A stretch of DNA of 64,000 bases, taken from assembly GCA_014904845.1 (NCBI GenBank), contig MU119410.1, forward strand, positions 1 through 64,000, in the 5' to 3' direction. The translations under genes were made by a program, and so were the position numbers. Source of the DNA: Acephala macrosclerotiorum (Eukaryota; Ascomycota; Leotiomycetes; Helotiales; Mollisiaceae). Below are positions 14,177-26,947 of the stretch, in pieces (the stretch's first letter is position 1; every line of letters begins with the position of its first letter). The notes under the pieces are model-generated. The model was not told where the DNA came from and made no database searches. It worked only from the letters and a program-made list of their open reading frames with translations.

Positions 14177-16206
14177 TTTAATAACAATTAAAAACTATTT
14201 TTACTTTATTACTATAAATTGTATACCTCGAAAATACATTAATAAAATATTGAAATTACTTATTACTTTTTTCGAAATAAATTTTAAATTTAAAACGCTA
14301 TTTCGTACTATTTATAAGTACTATAATACTCGAAATATTTTTAAATAAAACAAAAAATAATTAATTTGAATCAAAAAATTGATTTTTTATAATAAATATA
14401 TTAAATTTTACTATTTTTTTATTTTTTATTTTTATTATTAAAATCGTATTTATTTTTGCGTTTTTACTAAAAACGAAATTCTAATAATCTAAAATCGAGT
14501 AATTGTTTTTTTTTTTAGTAGTTTAATAATATTATTATTCTTTATTTTTAAAGCGATAAAAATATAAAATAATTGAATAATAATTGCTTTTTACTTGAAA
14601 TACTTATTTTAGCGATTTTTTTTATAGTTATATAAATACATTAAAATTGAAATATAAATCAAATATAAATATAAAACTCAAATTACATATTTAAAGACTT
14701 TTTTTATTGTATAAAATTATTAATAAAAAATAATTTCGAATTTAAAATCATTTATATAAAATATTTATTAGTATTTATTAGTATTTATTAATATTAATCA
14801 ATTTTTAATATACTAATTAATTTTTTGATTAATAATTGTATACAATTATTGAATATTTTTACATGTATTAAATCACGATTTTAAAATTGAAAATCGACGT
14901 TTAATTTTTTATAAACGATAAAATTGTTAATAATATTAAAAAAAAGAAAGATTTTAAGATTGAGAAAATTAATTTTTCAATAGTTTTTTCAAATATTGAT
15001 TTAAATGTATATTATTATATTGTAATAGTTTTATTTTATAGTTTTATAGTTTTTTACGAAAAATTATAATATTAAAAATATTTTTTATTTAAAAAAATGT
15101 ATTTTTTGAAATTAAATTTAAATTTAAATTTTTTTATTATTATAGTATTTTAAAAACAATTATTTTTATTATTCAAAGGAATATTATATTGTTTTTTACA
15201 TATTAATTTGAGACATTTTTTAGTATATTTATATTATTAAAAAAAAGTTTAAAATAATCGAAAATGATTATTCGAATTTAAATTAATTTTAAATAAATTA
15301 TTTTTTAATATTGAAAAAATTTAAAAAATTTAAACGATTTATTTTCAATTGTTAATTATATTTTATTAGATCGAACGAATAAAATTGTATTTTATTAAAT
15401 GAATAATACTAATAATTATTATTATAATACGTTAAAACGTTGAATTATATTTTTTTAAAATTTTTTTATCGAATTTAATATGTTCGATATTATTTAATTA
15501 GATTAATTAAATAATATTTTTTTGTATGAGTATATAGATATTTAATTAATCGAAAAGCGTTTGTTTGAAATAATTACGCTAATTACAATTACTAGAGAAC
15601 GAAATTTTACTTTGGATTTATTATTTGTTGAATTAAATTTAATACAATTAATTGTAGTTTTTCTATTTTTCAGTTTTTATAGAATTTATATTATTCAATG
15701 CGAGAGCGTAAAAACTAGTTATATTTAAATAGATTGGAAATTTCAATTTTTGTAGAGAAATAAAAATAGTTATTTTGTATAATTAGAAATTTAACGTTTT
15801 TTTTCTTTTGACGTGTGCGATTGTTGCGATACTAATAATTATTTCGTAGTATTATAAGATTACTATACTTTATAAATATTATTAGCGTATTATACGTATT
15901 AATTAAATTAATAATTTTAATTCAAAATATTGAATAATATCAATTTCTAAGAGTATAAAGTTTAAAAAGAAGTAAAAAAGTATTTTTGTAGTATTTATTT
16001 AAAAATTAAAATTGTTTTTGAAAAATAAAATCGTTTTTATCGCTGTTTTTATAATAGTTTTAATCGATTTTAAGTTTAGTTTAATTTGGTTTTTAATTGG
16101 TTTTTTGGTTTTAAGTTTAATTTGAAATAAATTAGAGTTGAATTTAAATCTGATTTTAAAATTGAATTTAAATTAGTATATAATTTAATTTTAGTAGATT
16201 AGTTTT
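14175..16206. other. AT-rich tract with a small island at about 15680-15900
   Basis: The strand asymmetry flips near 14.95 kb from C-rich to G-rich. A 10-mer GTATTTATTA repeats nearly three times at 14763-14792. Around 15690-15900 CG and GC dinucleotides are denser (for example GACGTGTGCGATTGTTGCG), suggesting a less mutated fragment. At 16060-16150 a low-complexity TTGG-containing stretch repeats. No gene is supported. Confidence 0.45.
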
Positions 16207-16440
16207 AATTTCGCGTTTAAATTAAATAAAGAAATTTTTTTAGAGAATAGTTTTGTATATTTATTTTTAATTCATTGGTCGAATAAAACAATTTCGTATT
16301 TAAATAAGAGGAGTTTTTTTAGAGTACAATTTTGCGTGTTTATTTTTAATTCATTGATCGAATAAATCAATTTCGTATTTAAATAAAAAGAATTTTTTTA
16401 GAGTATAATTTTGTGTATTCATTTTCAGTTTATTAATTGA
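16207..16440 (+). repeat. Three tandem copies of a 79-bp unit
   Basis: The landmark TTTTTTTAGAG recurs with TAGAG at 16241, 16320 and 16399, exactly 79 bp apart. Each unit also contains AATTTCGTATTTAAATAA (AATTTCGCGTTTAAATTAAA in copy 1), TTTTTAATTCATTG and ATCGAATAAA. Copies 2 and 3 align without gaps; copy 1 has a 4-nt length difference before the landmark, and copy 3 decays at its end. C outside CG is nearly absent. Copies differ by C/T and G/A, so duplication preceded at least part of the mutation. Confidence 0.8.
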
Positions 16441-18841
16441 AAAAAAGTAATTCTTTTAATAGTTTTATTATTGTAGTTTTTTAATTAATTAATAAAATAA
16501 ATTTTTTTTTAATTAATAAATAAAATTAATACTATTCAAATTAAAGTTTTACAAATTATTAATTCGAAATAAAATTCGCGAATTAATTGTATTGTGTACA
16601 ATAATTATTTATATATTATATTTATAATTAAAATCAATTTATTAATTTTAAAATTTTTTAGTAAATTTTATAAAAAGCGAATATAATCGTATAAATTATA
16701 TATTATAAAAATATTAATCGTAAAATATAAAAAATTTTACGTTGAAACGTGTAAAATATTAGTAAATAATAATAGAATATATTAAAAAATTAGAATAATT
16801 ATATAATTATATTAATTTATTTTTTTATTTTTTATTCGATTTATTAATATTATTATTTGTTTTATTAAAGTTTTTTTTTAATAAAAGAATTATTATTATT
16901 ATTATTAGTTTTTGTATTTAAATTTTTATTTAAATCGATAATATAATAAATATTATATTTATTTGAAATTAGTACGTTTAATAAAAAAAAATCGTTAATA
17001 GAAATATTTTTAAATGTAAATATATTGTATAATATATTAAACGTACTATAAAAATAATTTCGATTATATTTTTTGAAATTACAATTATTATCGAATTTAA
17101 ATAAATATGTTAAACGATTATAAATTATTAAATAAATATAGAAATTTATTGTTTAAATTAGTTTTTATTAATTTATATTAAAAAAATAATATATATTAAA
17201 AAAATTTAATTTTGAGAAAAATAATTTTTTTGAAATTTATAATAAAAATAAATAAAGTAAAAATAGATTTTAATTAATATTTTTAAAAATTCGTTTTAAA
17301 AATTATTTTCAATTTAATAAAATCGATATAATTTTAGTAATCGAAATACTCGTAAAATTAAATATTGATTAATCGAAAAAAAATTTTAGTAATAATATTT
17401 TTTTAGTTTTTATTATTATATTTAATTTTATATATAATATTTTTAAAAATAAAATTGTTATATATTATATTAAAAAAAATTTCGCGAGTAAAAAAAATAA
17501 TTTTTGTATAGTTTAAATTAATAATAAAATAGTAATAATTAATAATTTTTAATTTTATTATAATAATAATTTTATTATAATAATAATTTTATTAATAATA
17601 TATTTAATAATAATATAATTTTTAATACGATTAAATCGAAGACTTAATTTGTAAAATTATATTGATTAAACGAAATTAATATTAGTTTAATAAAAAATTT
17701 TATAAGTAATATTTTTAATATATTTTTTTTTAATTAATAAAATTAATATTATAAATATTTGTATTAATATTGTAATTATTAATACGAAATTTTTTATTAT
17801 TATTGTATTAATTTAAAAATAAAAAAGTTTTTTTTAATTTAAATAAATTAAAAACGATTTTAAATAATTAATTACTAGTTTTAAATAAATAAATAATTTT
17901 ATTTTATTCGATAAATTTAGTTTTAAATTTTAATAATAATATAAAAACAAAATTAATAAAAGATTTTTTTTTAAAGAAAATTTTATTAGTATATATTTTG
18001 AATAATTGAATAATTCGATTTATTTTAAAAATAAATTAAAAAAAATGAATATTATAAGAATTTTGAATATTTTTTTTGAGTAAAATATCGAATTTTCGTT
18101 TTTAATTATTAATTGGAATAGAAACGTGTAAAGGATCAATTGAGATAGTAAATTTATTTTTATTATTAAACATAGTAAATAAATATCGAGTATTAAAAGT
18201 AATTATTTTGATTTTATATAGTTTAACGATTTTATTAGAGATTTAAAACGGTATAATTGTAATTAATAAATTAAACGAATTGTTTAAATTAGAATATAGT
18301 ATTAATATATATATAAAAAATATTTTAAAGCGATATAAATTAATGTAATTAATACAATTATTGATAAAATTGATAAAATACGATAAAAAAGAAAATAAAA
18401 AATAGATTTATAAATACGAAAATTTGAATATATTGTAATATAGATTAGTTAAAAATTATACGATTTAAAGACTAATAAAAATAGATTTATTATTGAATTA
18501 ATATAAATTTTAATTAGTAACGATATAAAAAAATTGTATAATTGAAAATACGATTAAAATTATTAATAAAAAGAAGAATATTAATTAAATTAAAAAAAAA
18601 AATATTATTATATATTAAATGTATTAATATTAAAATTAAAATTAAACGATAATTTTATTTATATTTAATTTTAATATTTTTTTATTGATTTCGATTTAAA
18701 ATAAATTTTTTTTATATATTATAATAATTTGTTATTATTATTTTTTTGTATATATTTATTACGATTATATTTTGACTTTTTATAATAATAATTTTATTTA
18801 ATATATTATAAAAAGTTTTTATAATTATTAATTTCGAGTTC
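16441..18841. other. AT-rich tract, no confident gene
   Basis: An 18-bp A/T unit repeats near 17560-17595. On the minus strand about 18202-17909 has only two stops in roughly 95 codons, containing FTISIDPLHVSIP, which hints at another relic but is too short and too biased to call. Confidence 0.4.
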
Positions 18842-21800
18842 GTAATTTGTAGAAATCGTTTTTAGTAAATAAATATTATTTACGCGTTTAAAATTTTTGA
18901 ATATTTAAAGTTTTTATTAAATAGTATTAAAATAAATTTATAAATATTATTATTTTAAAATCGATTTATATACCAACGTTTTGTGTAGTATAATTAATAT
19001 AATACTACGAATTTTATTATATATTTTTATCGATTAAAAAAAAAAATTTAAATTGATTATTTAAATTGTTTTTTATTGATTAGTATTAAAAGAAATTTCA
19101 TATTATTGATTTTATATTTAGAAATAGATAATGTAAATGTAATTAAAGAATAATTGAACAATTTTTATTTTAAAAAGTTTTTCGATAAATTATATATAAA
19201 AATCATTTTTTCGCGATTATTTGTTTATAGTTTTAATTTAAAAATAATATAAATAGTATTAATTAAAATTAAAATTGATAAGAATAAACGATTTACTAAA
19301 AACAATATCAATATTTCAAATTATTTAAAAATCGATTAATATATATATTATTTATTAAAATTGATTTCGAGTAATTGTAATAATTAAATAAATATATTTC
19401 ATAGTAAAATAATAAATAATAATATAATAAAAACAAGAATTTAAGTAAAATTTTTGAAATGTATTAATAAAATAATAGTATTAAAAAAAAATTCAAAATT
19501 GTAAAAAAAAAAAAAAGATTAAAAAAGTTATAAAAAGTAATATTAATACGCTATTTAATACAAACGAGTAATTAATCGAGTAATCGATCGAGAAAATACA
19601 AAAAAAAAAATTTTAATTAAAAAATAGTAAAAATTGAATAAAAAAATTGTAATTAAAAATCTAAAAAAGTTTTTATTAAATTAAAAATAAAGTTTTAAGT
19701 ATCGTAAGATTTTTTTAAAATTAAATATTATTATTAAAATATTGAAATTTAGTTTTAAATTATTAGTATTATTTGATTATTTATATATTTAATTTAGTAT
19801 TATAAATAAAAAGATCGAAAAATAATAGTAGTAATTTAATTTAAACGATAATAATAATAATATTATTTTCGATAAAAAAACGAAAAATAATAGTAATTTA
19901 ATTTAAATATTTATAATAAAAATATTATTTTCAATGAAAATAAAATAAATATTTCGATAAAAAAAAAAAGTTTATTGAAATTATAGATAATTGAAAGAAA
20001 ATAAAAAAAAATAAAAACAAAGAAAATTTTTACGATTTAATTATTGATTATAATAAATATTGTATTATTTATAAAGTTTTTGCAAAGTATTATAATAAGA
20101 ATATTGTTTTTCGATTATTTAAAGATTTTTAATTTAATTTAAATATCGATAAGTAAATAAATACGCAAATATTTCGAGTTTCAATTAAAAAATTAATCGC
20201 TATATATTGTATTTGTAAAAATCTCGATTTTATAAATATAAACGAAGATATTTAGAATATTTATAGTGAAATAAAGATTTTGTGTAATAATTTTATTATA
20301 CAATTTATAGTATATGAATATTATTATTAATAAAAATGATTAATAAAAATGATTTGCGTTTAAAGACTATAAATTCAATAAAAAACTTGATTGATTGATA
20401 AATAATTGATATTAGTAGATTAATAGAAATTTATATTGAAAATCGTATTAAAGTAATATTTTTTGCGAATAATATTGATTTAAGTAAAATTTGAAAAATT
20501 TTGAGAATGTGATTATGTGTGAGTTTTTTTTGAAGAACCTTTTTTTAGAAAGTTTAAATTTATATATTAATTTTTTTTTAGTTTGCGATTATATATTGTG
20601 ATCGTTGAAAAAAGCGCGTAATTATTTTAATTTAATATTATATTAATTTAAAAAAATAGAATATATAGATAGATAAGTATAATATTAGTAATCGTATTTA
20701 AAATGAAAAAAATAATTCGTATATAAAATTAGAGAAACTCGAAGAATTACTATTAGTAAAATTAAAATTTTTAATTGTTTTAATAAAATTGATTTCGTAA
20801 TAGTATTAAAAAGTGAAATTTTTTTTTAATAGTTCGTATTTATAGTTTATTATAGAAATAAACGTTTATTTTGTACGCAAAGAAAAAAATTTGAGTATTA
20901 TTAACGTTAAATAAAAATAGACTTTTTATTAAAGATTATAAGATTTTTGATAAATAAGAAAATCGTGAACGTATTATTATTATTATTTTATTATTAATAT
21001 TATTAAATTGATATAGTTTAAACGTACGAATAAATTAGTGTAAAAATATATTTAGAAAGTGATTAATTTTTGAAAATTATTTCGAATGAGATTTAAATTA
21101 AATTTATGATTTATACGAAAAATTTAATATTGTATTTATTAATAAAGTTTTTATTTTAAAGAATTTTAATATTTAAAATTATATAATTGTTATAAATTTT
21201 AGTATTGAGTTTTTAAATATAGTTAATATTTTTATTTTAGTAAATAGAAAAAATTATATTGTTAATTATATTTTTTTTTTGTAAAAACGCGATGATTTTT
21301 AGTTTAAGAAAATTTTTTATTAATTTGATATTAAATTTAAATGTAATTTATATATATTAAATAATAATTATTTAGTATACGTTTTCCGATATATCGTTGA
21401 AATAATCGAGAAATTTATTTTGATTGAAAATGTTTTTAATATTAACGTTAATTTTTGTTTTTAAAAGATTTATAAAACTCGTATTATTCGATGTATTTAT
21501 TTATTAGTCGATTCGCGATTTTTATATAAGACAATTAGTGATTTAATTATTAAATTTTATTTTTATTGTTTAAATTGTTAATTTAATAAAGAAAAATATA
21601 TTATATATAAGAATTTGATAATCGAAATTAATAAAAAGTTTATTTGTCGATTTTTAAATGAAAAAAAGAAATTGTATTAAAATCGAAAATAGAATCGTTT
21701 TTTGATTTTTTGTTTATATAATTAGATTAATATTATATTAAAAAAATATAATAATATAATCGATTAAAAAGTGAAAATTGACGTTGTATTTATTGTAATA

Positions 21801-22610
21801 ATTATTTAGATTTTTTTATAAGAAAATAATCGTTTTTTTAAAAAAAAATTTATTTATTTAATTTATTTTCAATAAATATAATATTGTTAGATAATTAGAG
21901 ATTTTTTATTTAGATTTATTTAAAATTCGTTTTATTTTTCGACTATTTGTAGAATTGATTATTTGGTAATTGAAAAATAGTATTATAATATTTTATTTTT
22001 TTAAATCAATTTTTTTTTGTTATAGTTTAAATATTAGATATTAAGTTTTATTGTTATATTGTAAATTTGAATCGAGTTGAACGTATTAAGTTAATTGAAT
22101 AATTTACGATAGATTTATTATTTAAATTGTAATTTGGATTTTATTTTTGCGATAGTTTCGATTTTAATTTGCAATATATGAATTGTTATATTAGTGAATA
22201 AAATAGTGCATTTAATTGCTTGGTTTATAAACAATTAATCGAATGTTTTAAATATATAAACGATTTTAAAGTTTTTGTTGAAATATTTTAATTTAACGTT
22301 GAAAACTCGTTTTAAAATCGAGTAATTACGAGTTAATTAATTAATTTTTTTTTTAGTATTTTAATTGAATTTATTATAAATATAGATTTTAGTAGAGATA
22401 TATTTATTAAAAACGATTTTGAGATTGATATTAGTATTTGATATTTTTATAATAATTAATTTTTAGAAAAAAAACGATTTTAAGTTTATTAATATTATTT
22501 TGAGAAAAAAAAATTTCGTTTAAAAATTTGTTATTATTTTTTTAGATATTTTTCGTAGTAAAAAAATTATTTATAGTAAATAAAAAAAGTAATAAAAAAT
22601 TAAAAATAAT
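18842..22610 (+). pseudogene. Very long degraded coding relic, Gln/Asn-rich, unknown family
   Basis: One plus-strand frame can be followed for about 1250 codons with only a local shift in a repeat near 19.9 kb. Stops are frequent but mostly TAA/TAG, which C-to-T change makes from Gln codons, with fewer TGA (from Trp or Arg). Codon structure survives: G is strongly concentrated in codon position 1 at 20402-20530, 20702-20760, 20882-20910 and 22025-22330, giving strings such as KLEKLEELLLVKLK and IDISRLIEIYIENRIKV. The segment 19082-19620 is Lys/Asn-rich and basic; 19816-19900 encodes a repeated EKQQQ-FNLN motif; 21062-21300 is Gln/Tyr-rich (probably Gln/Pro/His before mutation). An in-frame ATG at 20336 could start a second protein. 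It might be a transposon polyprotein or a large disordered protein. I do not recognise a family. Confidence 0.5.
19816..19945 (+). repeat. Two copies of a ~65-bp repeat encoding EKQQQ-FNLN
   Basis: CGAAAAATAATAG begins at 19816 and again at 19881, each followed by TAATTTAATTTAAA and, later, ATATTATTTTC. In the frame of the surrounding relic, with TAA/TAG read as former Gln, both copies give EKQQQ(Q) followed by FNLN and then NIIF. This looks like a tandem repeat inside a low-complexity protein region. The 65-bp offset shifts frame, so an indel followed the duplication. Confidence 0.6.
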
Positions 22611-23639
22611 ATTAATTAATTTTTTATTGATTTTTTTATTTAATAATTTACTTTTTTTTTCGTGTATTTAAAATACTTTTTTTTAAAAAAAAAAAGTTTC
22701 TATATTTAATATGAATATTGATATTCTTACGATAGATTTTTTTTAATCTCCTCTCTTTTTTTTAAAAAAAAAAGTAAAATTTTGAATTAAAATTCGAAAA
22801 AATAAATAGTATTATAATTATATTATAATAGTATATACTAACGATATTTTTAGTATTTTATTATTAATATTAAATATAGTTTTATTATTCGATTTATTAT
22901 ATTAATATTTTATTTTTATTTATTATATATTTTTCGATTTAAATAAATATTTTTTTAAACGTATTAAATTTAATATTTTTTTTTTAATATTTTTAAAAGT
23001 TTTATTATTACGATATTTTTTATTGTATTAATATTTGTTATTTATATTTACGTTTTTTTTTAAAAAAGTATTTTTTTTATAATTTACGATTTGTGATTTA
23101 TAATATTTATATTTATAAATTTTACGAAATTATAATATATTACGATTTTTATTATTTTATAAAATTTAATATATTTTAAATTTAAAATAATTAAAATCAA
23201 TTTAAAAAAATATTTTTTAATATTTTATAATTACAATTTTAATTAAATATGTTTTAATTTAATTTTATAATTATTGTATTTTTTTTTCGCGATTATTTTT
23301 TTCGATAAAAATTACGATTTTAATTTAATTATTTATAATATTTTATATAATTTATAGTTTTTAATTATATTGTATTATAAAATAATTGATTGTTTAATTG
23401 TATAAAAAAACTAAATACTATTTTTTAATAATAATAAAAATATTGAAAATAATATAAATATTTATATATTTGAATTTATTAATATATTACAATTAAAAGT
23501 AATTAACAATTCGTTAAACGATTCAATAGATTTTATAAAAGTTTTTTTTAAAAAATTATTATAGAAATATATACGCAATAATTATTTAATGAATTTCGAT
23601 TATAGTAATAATAATATTAGTAAATTTGAATTTGAAAAT
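22611..23639. other. AT-rich spacer, no gene seen
   Basis: Mutated A/T with pyrimidine and purine runs near 22665-22780 (for example CTCCTCTCTTTTTTTT). Nothing else stands out. Confidence 0.5.
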
Positions 23640-23930
23640 TAAAATAGTAATAAACGATCAAACGGTAAACCCGCATCAAAAAATTGCGATTCTCGCATCG
23701 GGTAAAGTGCGTGCACGGGCCCGCCGCCGCTTTCGCGAAATATAAAAATCTCGCGATTTTATCTCTCGCTCTTTTCTCTTTTTCTTTTTTTTCCAACAAT
23801 TTAATACTCTCTATCTTGCAACGCTCGATATTCGCTCTTTATACGCATTCGATCTTTTTACTTAAATTCTATTTCTTTTCATTAAACTCCTTTAATCGAC
23901 TACGCCGCAATTGAGAAAACGACACTAGTA
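23640..23930 (+). promoter_or_regulatory. Unmutated island resembling a fungal promoter / 5' leader
   Basis: This is the largest patch with ordinary composition. A GC-rich part (23662-23740) has nested palindromes, including CGGGCCCG at 23716-23723 and TTTCGCGAAA at 23731-23740. A pyrimidine tract at 23761-23794 (CTCTCGCTCTTTTCTC then T-rich) follows, then moderately normal sequence to about 23930. GC boxes followed by a CT-rich stretch are typical of filamentous-fungal core promoters, so a plus-strand transcription unit may once have begun near 23800. A 76-codon open frame (23684-23914) covers it but has no domain and is probably incidental. The strand asymmetry of the mutated DNA flips at this island. 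Confidence 0.4.
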
Positions 23931-25444
23931 AAATACGAAATAGTTTCAATTAGAATTCACGATTTTTTTTATTATTTTAATACTATTAAACAATTAAACA
24001 ATTGTAATACTACGAATCGCTTTGCAAATTGCTTTATATTGATTGAATTACGAGCTTTTTGTGTTTTAACGTTTTTACAATCTATTTTATTATCGCACTA
24101 TAATCGTTTTTTACAATAAATCGCTTTAAAAATTGAAATACTATAAACTTAATTTGCATTTTTTATAGTACAATAATATTTTATGATAACGCGATTTGAT
24201 TTTTTGTTTAATTGCATTGCAAATAAATAACGTGTAAATAATTTTTTATAAATTTTTTTATACTATAATGCATTTCGTATTCGTTTAATTGTATAGATTT
24301 GAATTAATTCGAAACGAAAGAATTATACGAGGTTTCAATTTATATTTACTAAAAATATATTAATTGAATTGTAATAATTATTTATATAATAATTAAAACG
24401 TTAACGAGAAATATTTATAATGTGTAAAATTATTTGAAGTTTTCGAATAAACAAATAAAATTAATATTTGAAAATATACGAATTTTTTTTTTTTTCGATC
24501 GTTTTTATTTTTTTATTTAATTTTTCGTGATTTTATTAACGATCGAGAAAAAATACTGAAATTGATTGATCGTAGTAAACAATGAAATAGAAATAGTAAT
24601 TATAAAAAAGTAATAAATATTTTTTAATATAAAAACGCAAAATTCAAAGTTTTAAGTTTTAATAATTGTAATAGATTTCTATATATATAAAAAGCGATAT
24701 TAACGTTAAAATATTTTTTGATAATAAATACATCAAAAGAAAAAAGAGAATAGTACACTAAAAGTGTATAATAAACCGTAAAAAATATTTCTATTTTTGA
24801 GAATAATATAAAATATTTATATAAATTTTAGTTTTTTTTTATTTATTATTTTTCTATAGTCTAATTTCTATAATTAATAATAAATAGAATTTTTTTTAAA
24901 TATTTTTAAATATTTTTACGCGTTTAAAATAATTATTTTAATTTTTAAATCGTATATTTATATATTAATTGTTTTGTATTCCAAGAAAACAATAAATTGT
25001 CGTAAATTTATTTTGAAATCAATTAATATTTTCGACAAATTTTAGCGTATTAATTCGAATAATACAAAATTTAGTATATTACAATTAGTAGTAATTGATA
25101 ATTGTAAAAATAATAATCGTAAAATTCGAAATAAATTTTAAAATCGAAATATTTAATTAATAGTAATTGTAATTAATTTTAGATATTTGAAAACAAAAAA
25201 CGATATAATTATTAATTACAATAAAAACGACAATAATTTCGATTTTTTTTTTTATCGAATAATTATTATATATTACATTATAAAAAAAGAGTTTTATAGC
25301 GAAGAATCAATTTTTGAATAATACAATTTTCGAAGTTGAAAATAGAATTTTAAATAAAAAAAACGATTTTTTTGATAATAATAAATTAATATCGAGTAAT
25401 AATTTAAATAGTATTCTAAGTAAATATATTTTTTATTTTTTATT
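23931..25444. other. Moderately mutated spacer
   Basis: Less extreme than elsewhere, with more TG and CA. An imperfect inverted repeat, TTTTTTCGATCGTT (24489-24502) against AACGATCGAGAAAAAA (24538-24553), could form a hairpin with a loop of about 35 nt. No gene is seen. If the island at 23.7 kb was a promoter, this would be the start of its transcription unit. Confidence 0.4.
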
Positions 25445-26947
25445 ATGGAAATAAATAAGCAATTTTTTTAATATAATATAGAAAATTCAATTGTATTATT
25501 GAATAATAACGATTTAAAAGTCTTTGAAATTGAAATCTATGACAATAGTTTTCGTATTAAAAGTGCAACGATAAATAAGAATTTTTTTGATAATTTAGAG
25601 ATCACTATTTACTCGATAATTCCAGTTTTTTTCAATTTCGACGTATAGTACGATATTGATAATTTATTTGAGACAGTAAAACGCTTACAATACTTTGAAT
25701 TTAATTTTTCAACGTTCGATTTTATGTGCTATTATACGTTTTCCATTTTCAATGTCTCGAGCGAACTATTATACGATTATATTAATACAATAAATCAATA
25801 TATAATTTGCGTTCAATTTAAAGTTACGATATTTTCTTTTGTTTATTCTCGCGATTATTCTTTCGATTATTTTTTTACATTTCAAAGCGCAATAAACGAG
25901 TATAAATTAATGCGCTTTATATTGAATTTCGATATTTTTAATAAAAACGAGAAATAGTAATAAAAAAGAAAAAAGAAACAAAATAATTGGATTTACGATA
26001 ATAATAATAAGAAAAGTAAACAAATACAATAAAAAGTGAAAAAAGATGTAATAACGATATTAACGTTTGAAAAAATTGACGATATTTATTTATTTAGTAA
26101 AAATGAAAACTTAAAACTAATTATTTACAATCTATCTCCAGAGTCGAGTAATAATTGTAGTAATAACGAGTTTAATAGTAATCTCGTATCGATTAATATA
26201 AATAAAAAATTATATTTTATTAAACGAAAACGATTATTTTCATTCAATAATTCAATATACAAAAAACGTAAATACTATTTTGAATAAAAATCTAATTTCC
26301 AACGTAAATCACACGTTAAATTCCGTTAATATTCTTCGAAATTATACTTTTCTTTTAATTATAATTCAAAAGTTATTACAATATCCAATATCAAAAATCG
26401 ATTATTTTCATTTGTACTTTCGATACTACAAATTATAAATACAAAGATATTATTTAATTACAACAATTTTAATCGATTATCTAATAACATTTTACCGATA
26501 CTAATCGAGATTACATTCCGTTTATACTTTACACACTACTACTTCTTTTTTACAGTAGTAATTTAAAATAATTACAACGAGCGAAAAATATCTTTTAATC
26601 AATTTACTCAATTCATCGAAAATATTGACTATATGAAAAAAATTAATAATTTCACTATTAAATCGATAAAATAATATTCGTTTCTTTTAATTGATTTTAA
26701 TCGACATATCTCATTTTTATTCTCCAATAACACGATTTTGTCGTCTATCGTAAAAACAAATTGTATCTTCGATAACGCGCTTTTAATTACATTTCAATAT
26801 AGTAAAACCATTAATACTAAAACTCTATTATCGAAAAAAAATAAACCGTCAAATAATAATAATAAAAATAATTTAAACGATAACAATTTTGATTTTAATA
26901 ACGATAATAACGCGCATTCAAATAAAAAAAAAAAATTTTTAATATAA
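25445..26947 (+). pseudogene. Degraded 501-codon gene relic, unknown family
   Basis: From ATG at 25445 to TAA at 26945 one frame runs without a shift. It has only ten internal stops (25469, 25646, 25955, 25958, 25961, 26033, 26285, 26327, 26564, 26672), every one TAA or TAG and explicable as a former Gln (some TAG could be Trp), where composition alone would give several times more. Codons with CA and CT survive, so it is less mutated than its surroundings. The N-terminal third is mixed and globular-looking, with FETVKRLQYFEFNF at about codon 75 and FNVSSELLYDYINTINQYI near codon 100. Near codon 170 a Gln/Lys-rich linker follows, and the C-terminus is Asn-rich (NNNNKNN). I do not recognise it. 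It may be a host gene copied into the repeat tract or transposon cargo, and the promoter-like island at 23.7 kb lies upstream. Confidence 0.6.

Noticed and set aside
19082..19700. C-terminal part of a Fot1/pogo-like transposase
   Set aside because: The helix-then-basic texture is suggestive, but no DDE residues or DNA-binding domain could be read in order, so it was left as unknown.
23684..23914. A 76-codon secreted or membrane protein
   Set aside because: The frame covers a GC palindrome and a pyrimidine tract typical of promoter DNA, and its hydrophobicity comes from the CT-rich run.
26036..26287. A separate small gene of about 83 codons
   Set aside because: It starts with GTG in the middle of the same frame as 25445 and 26738 and is simply a stop-free segment of the longer relic.
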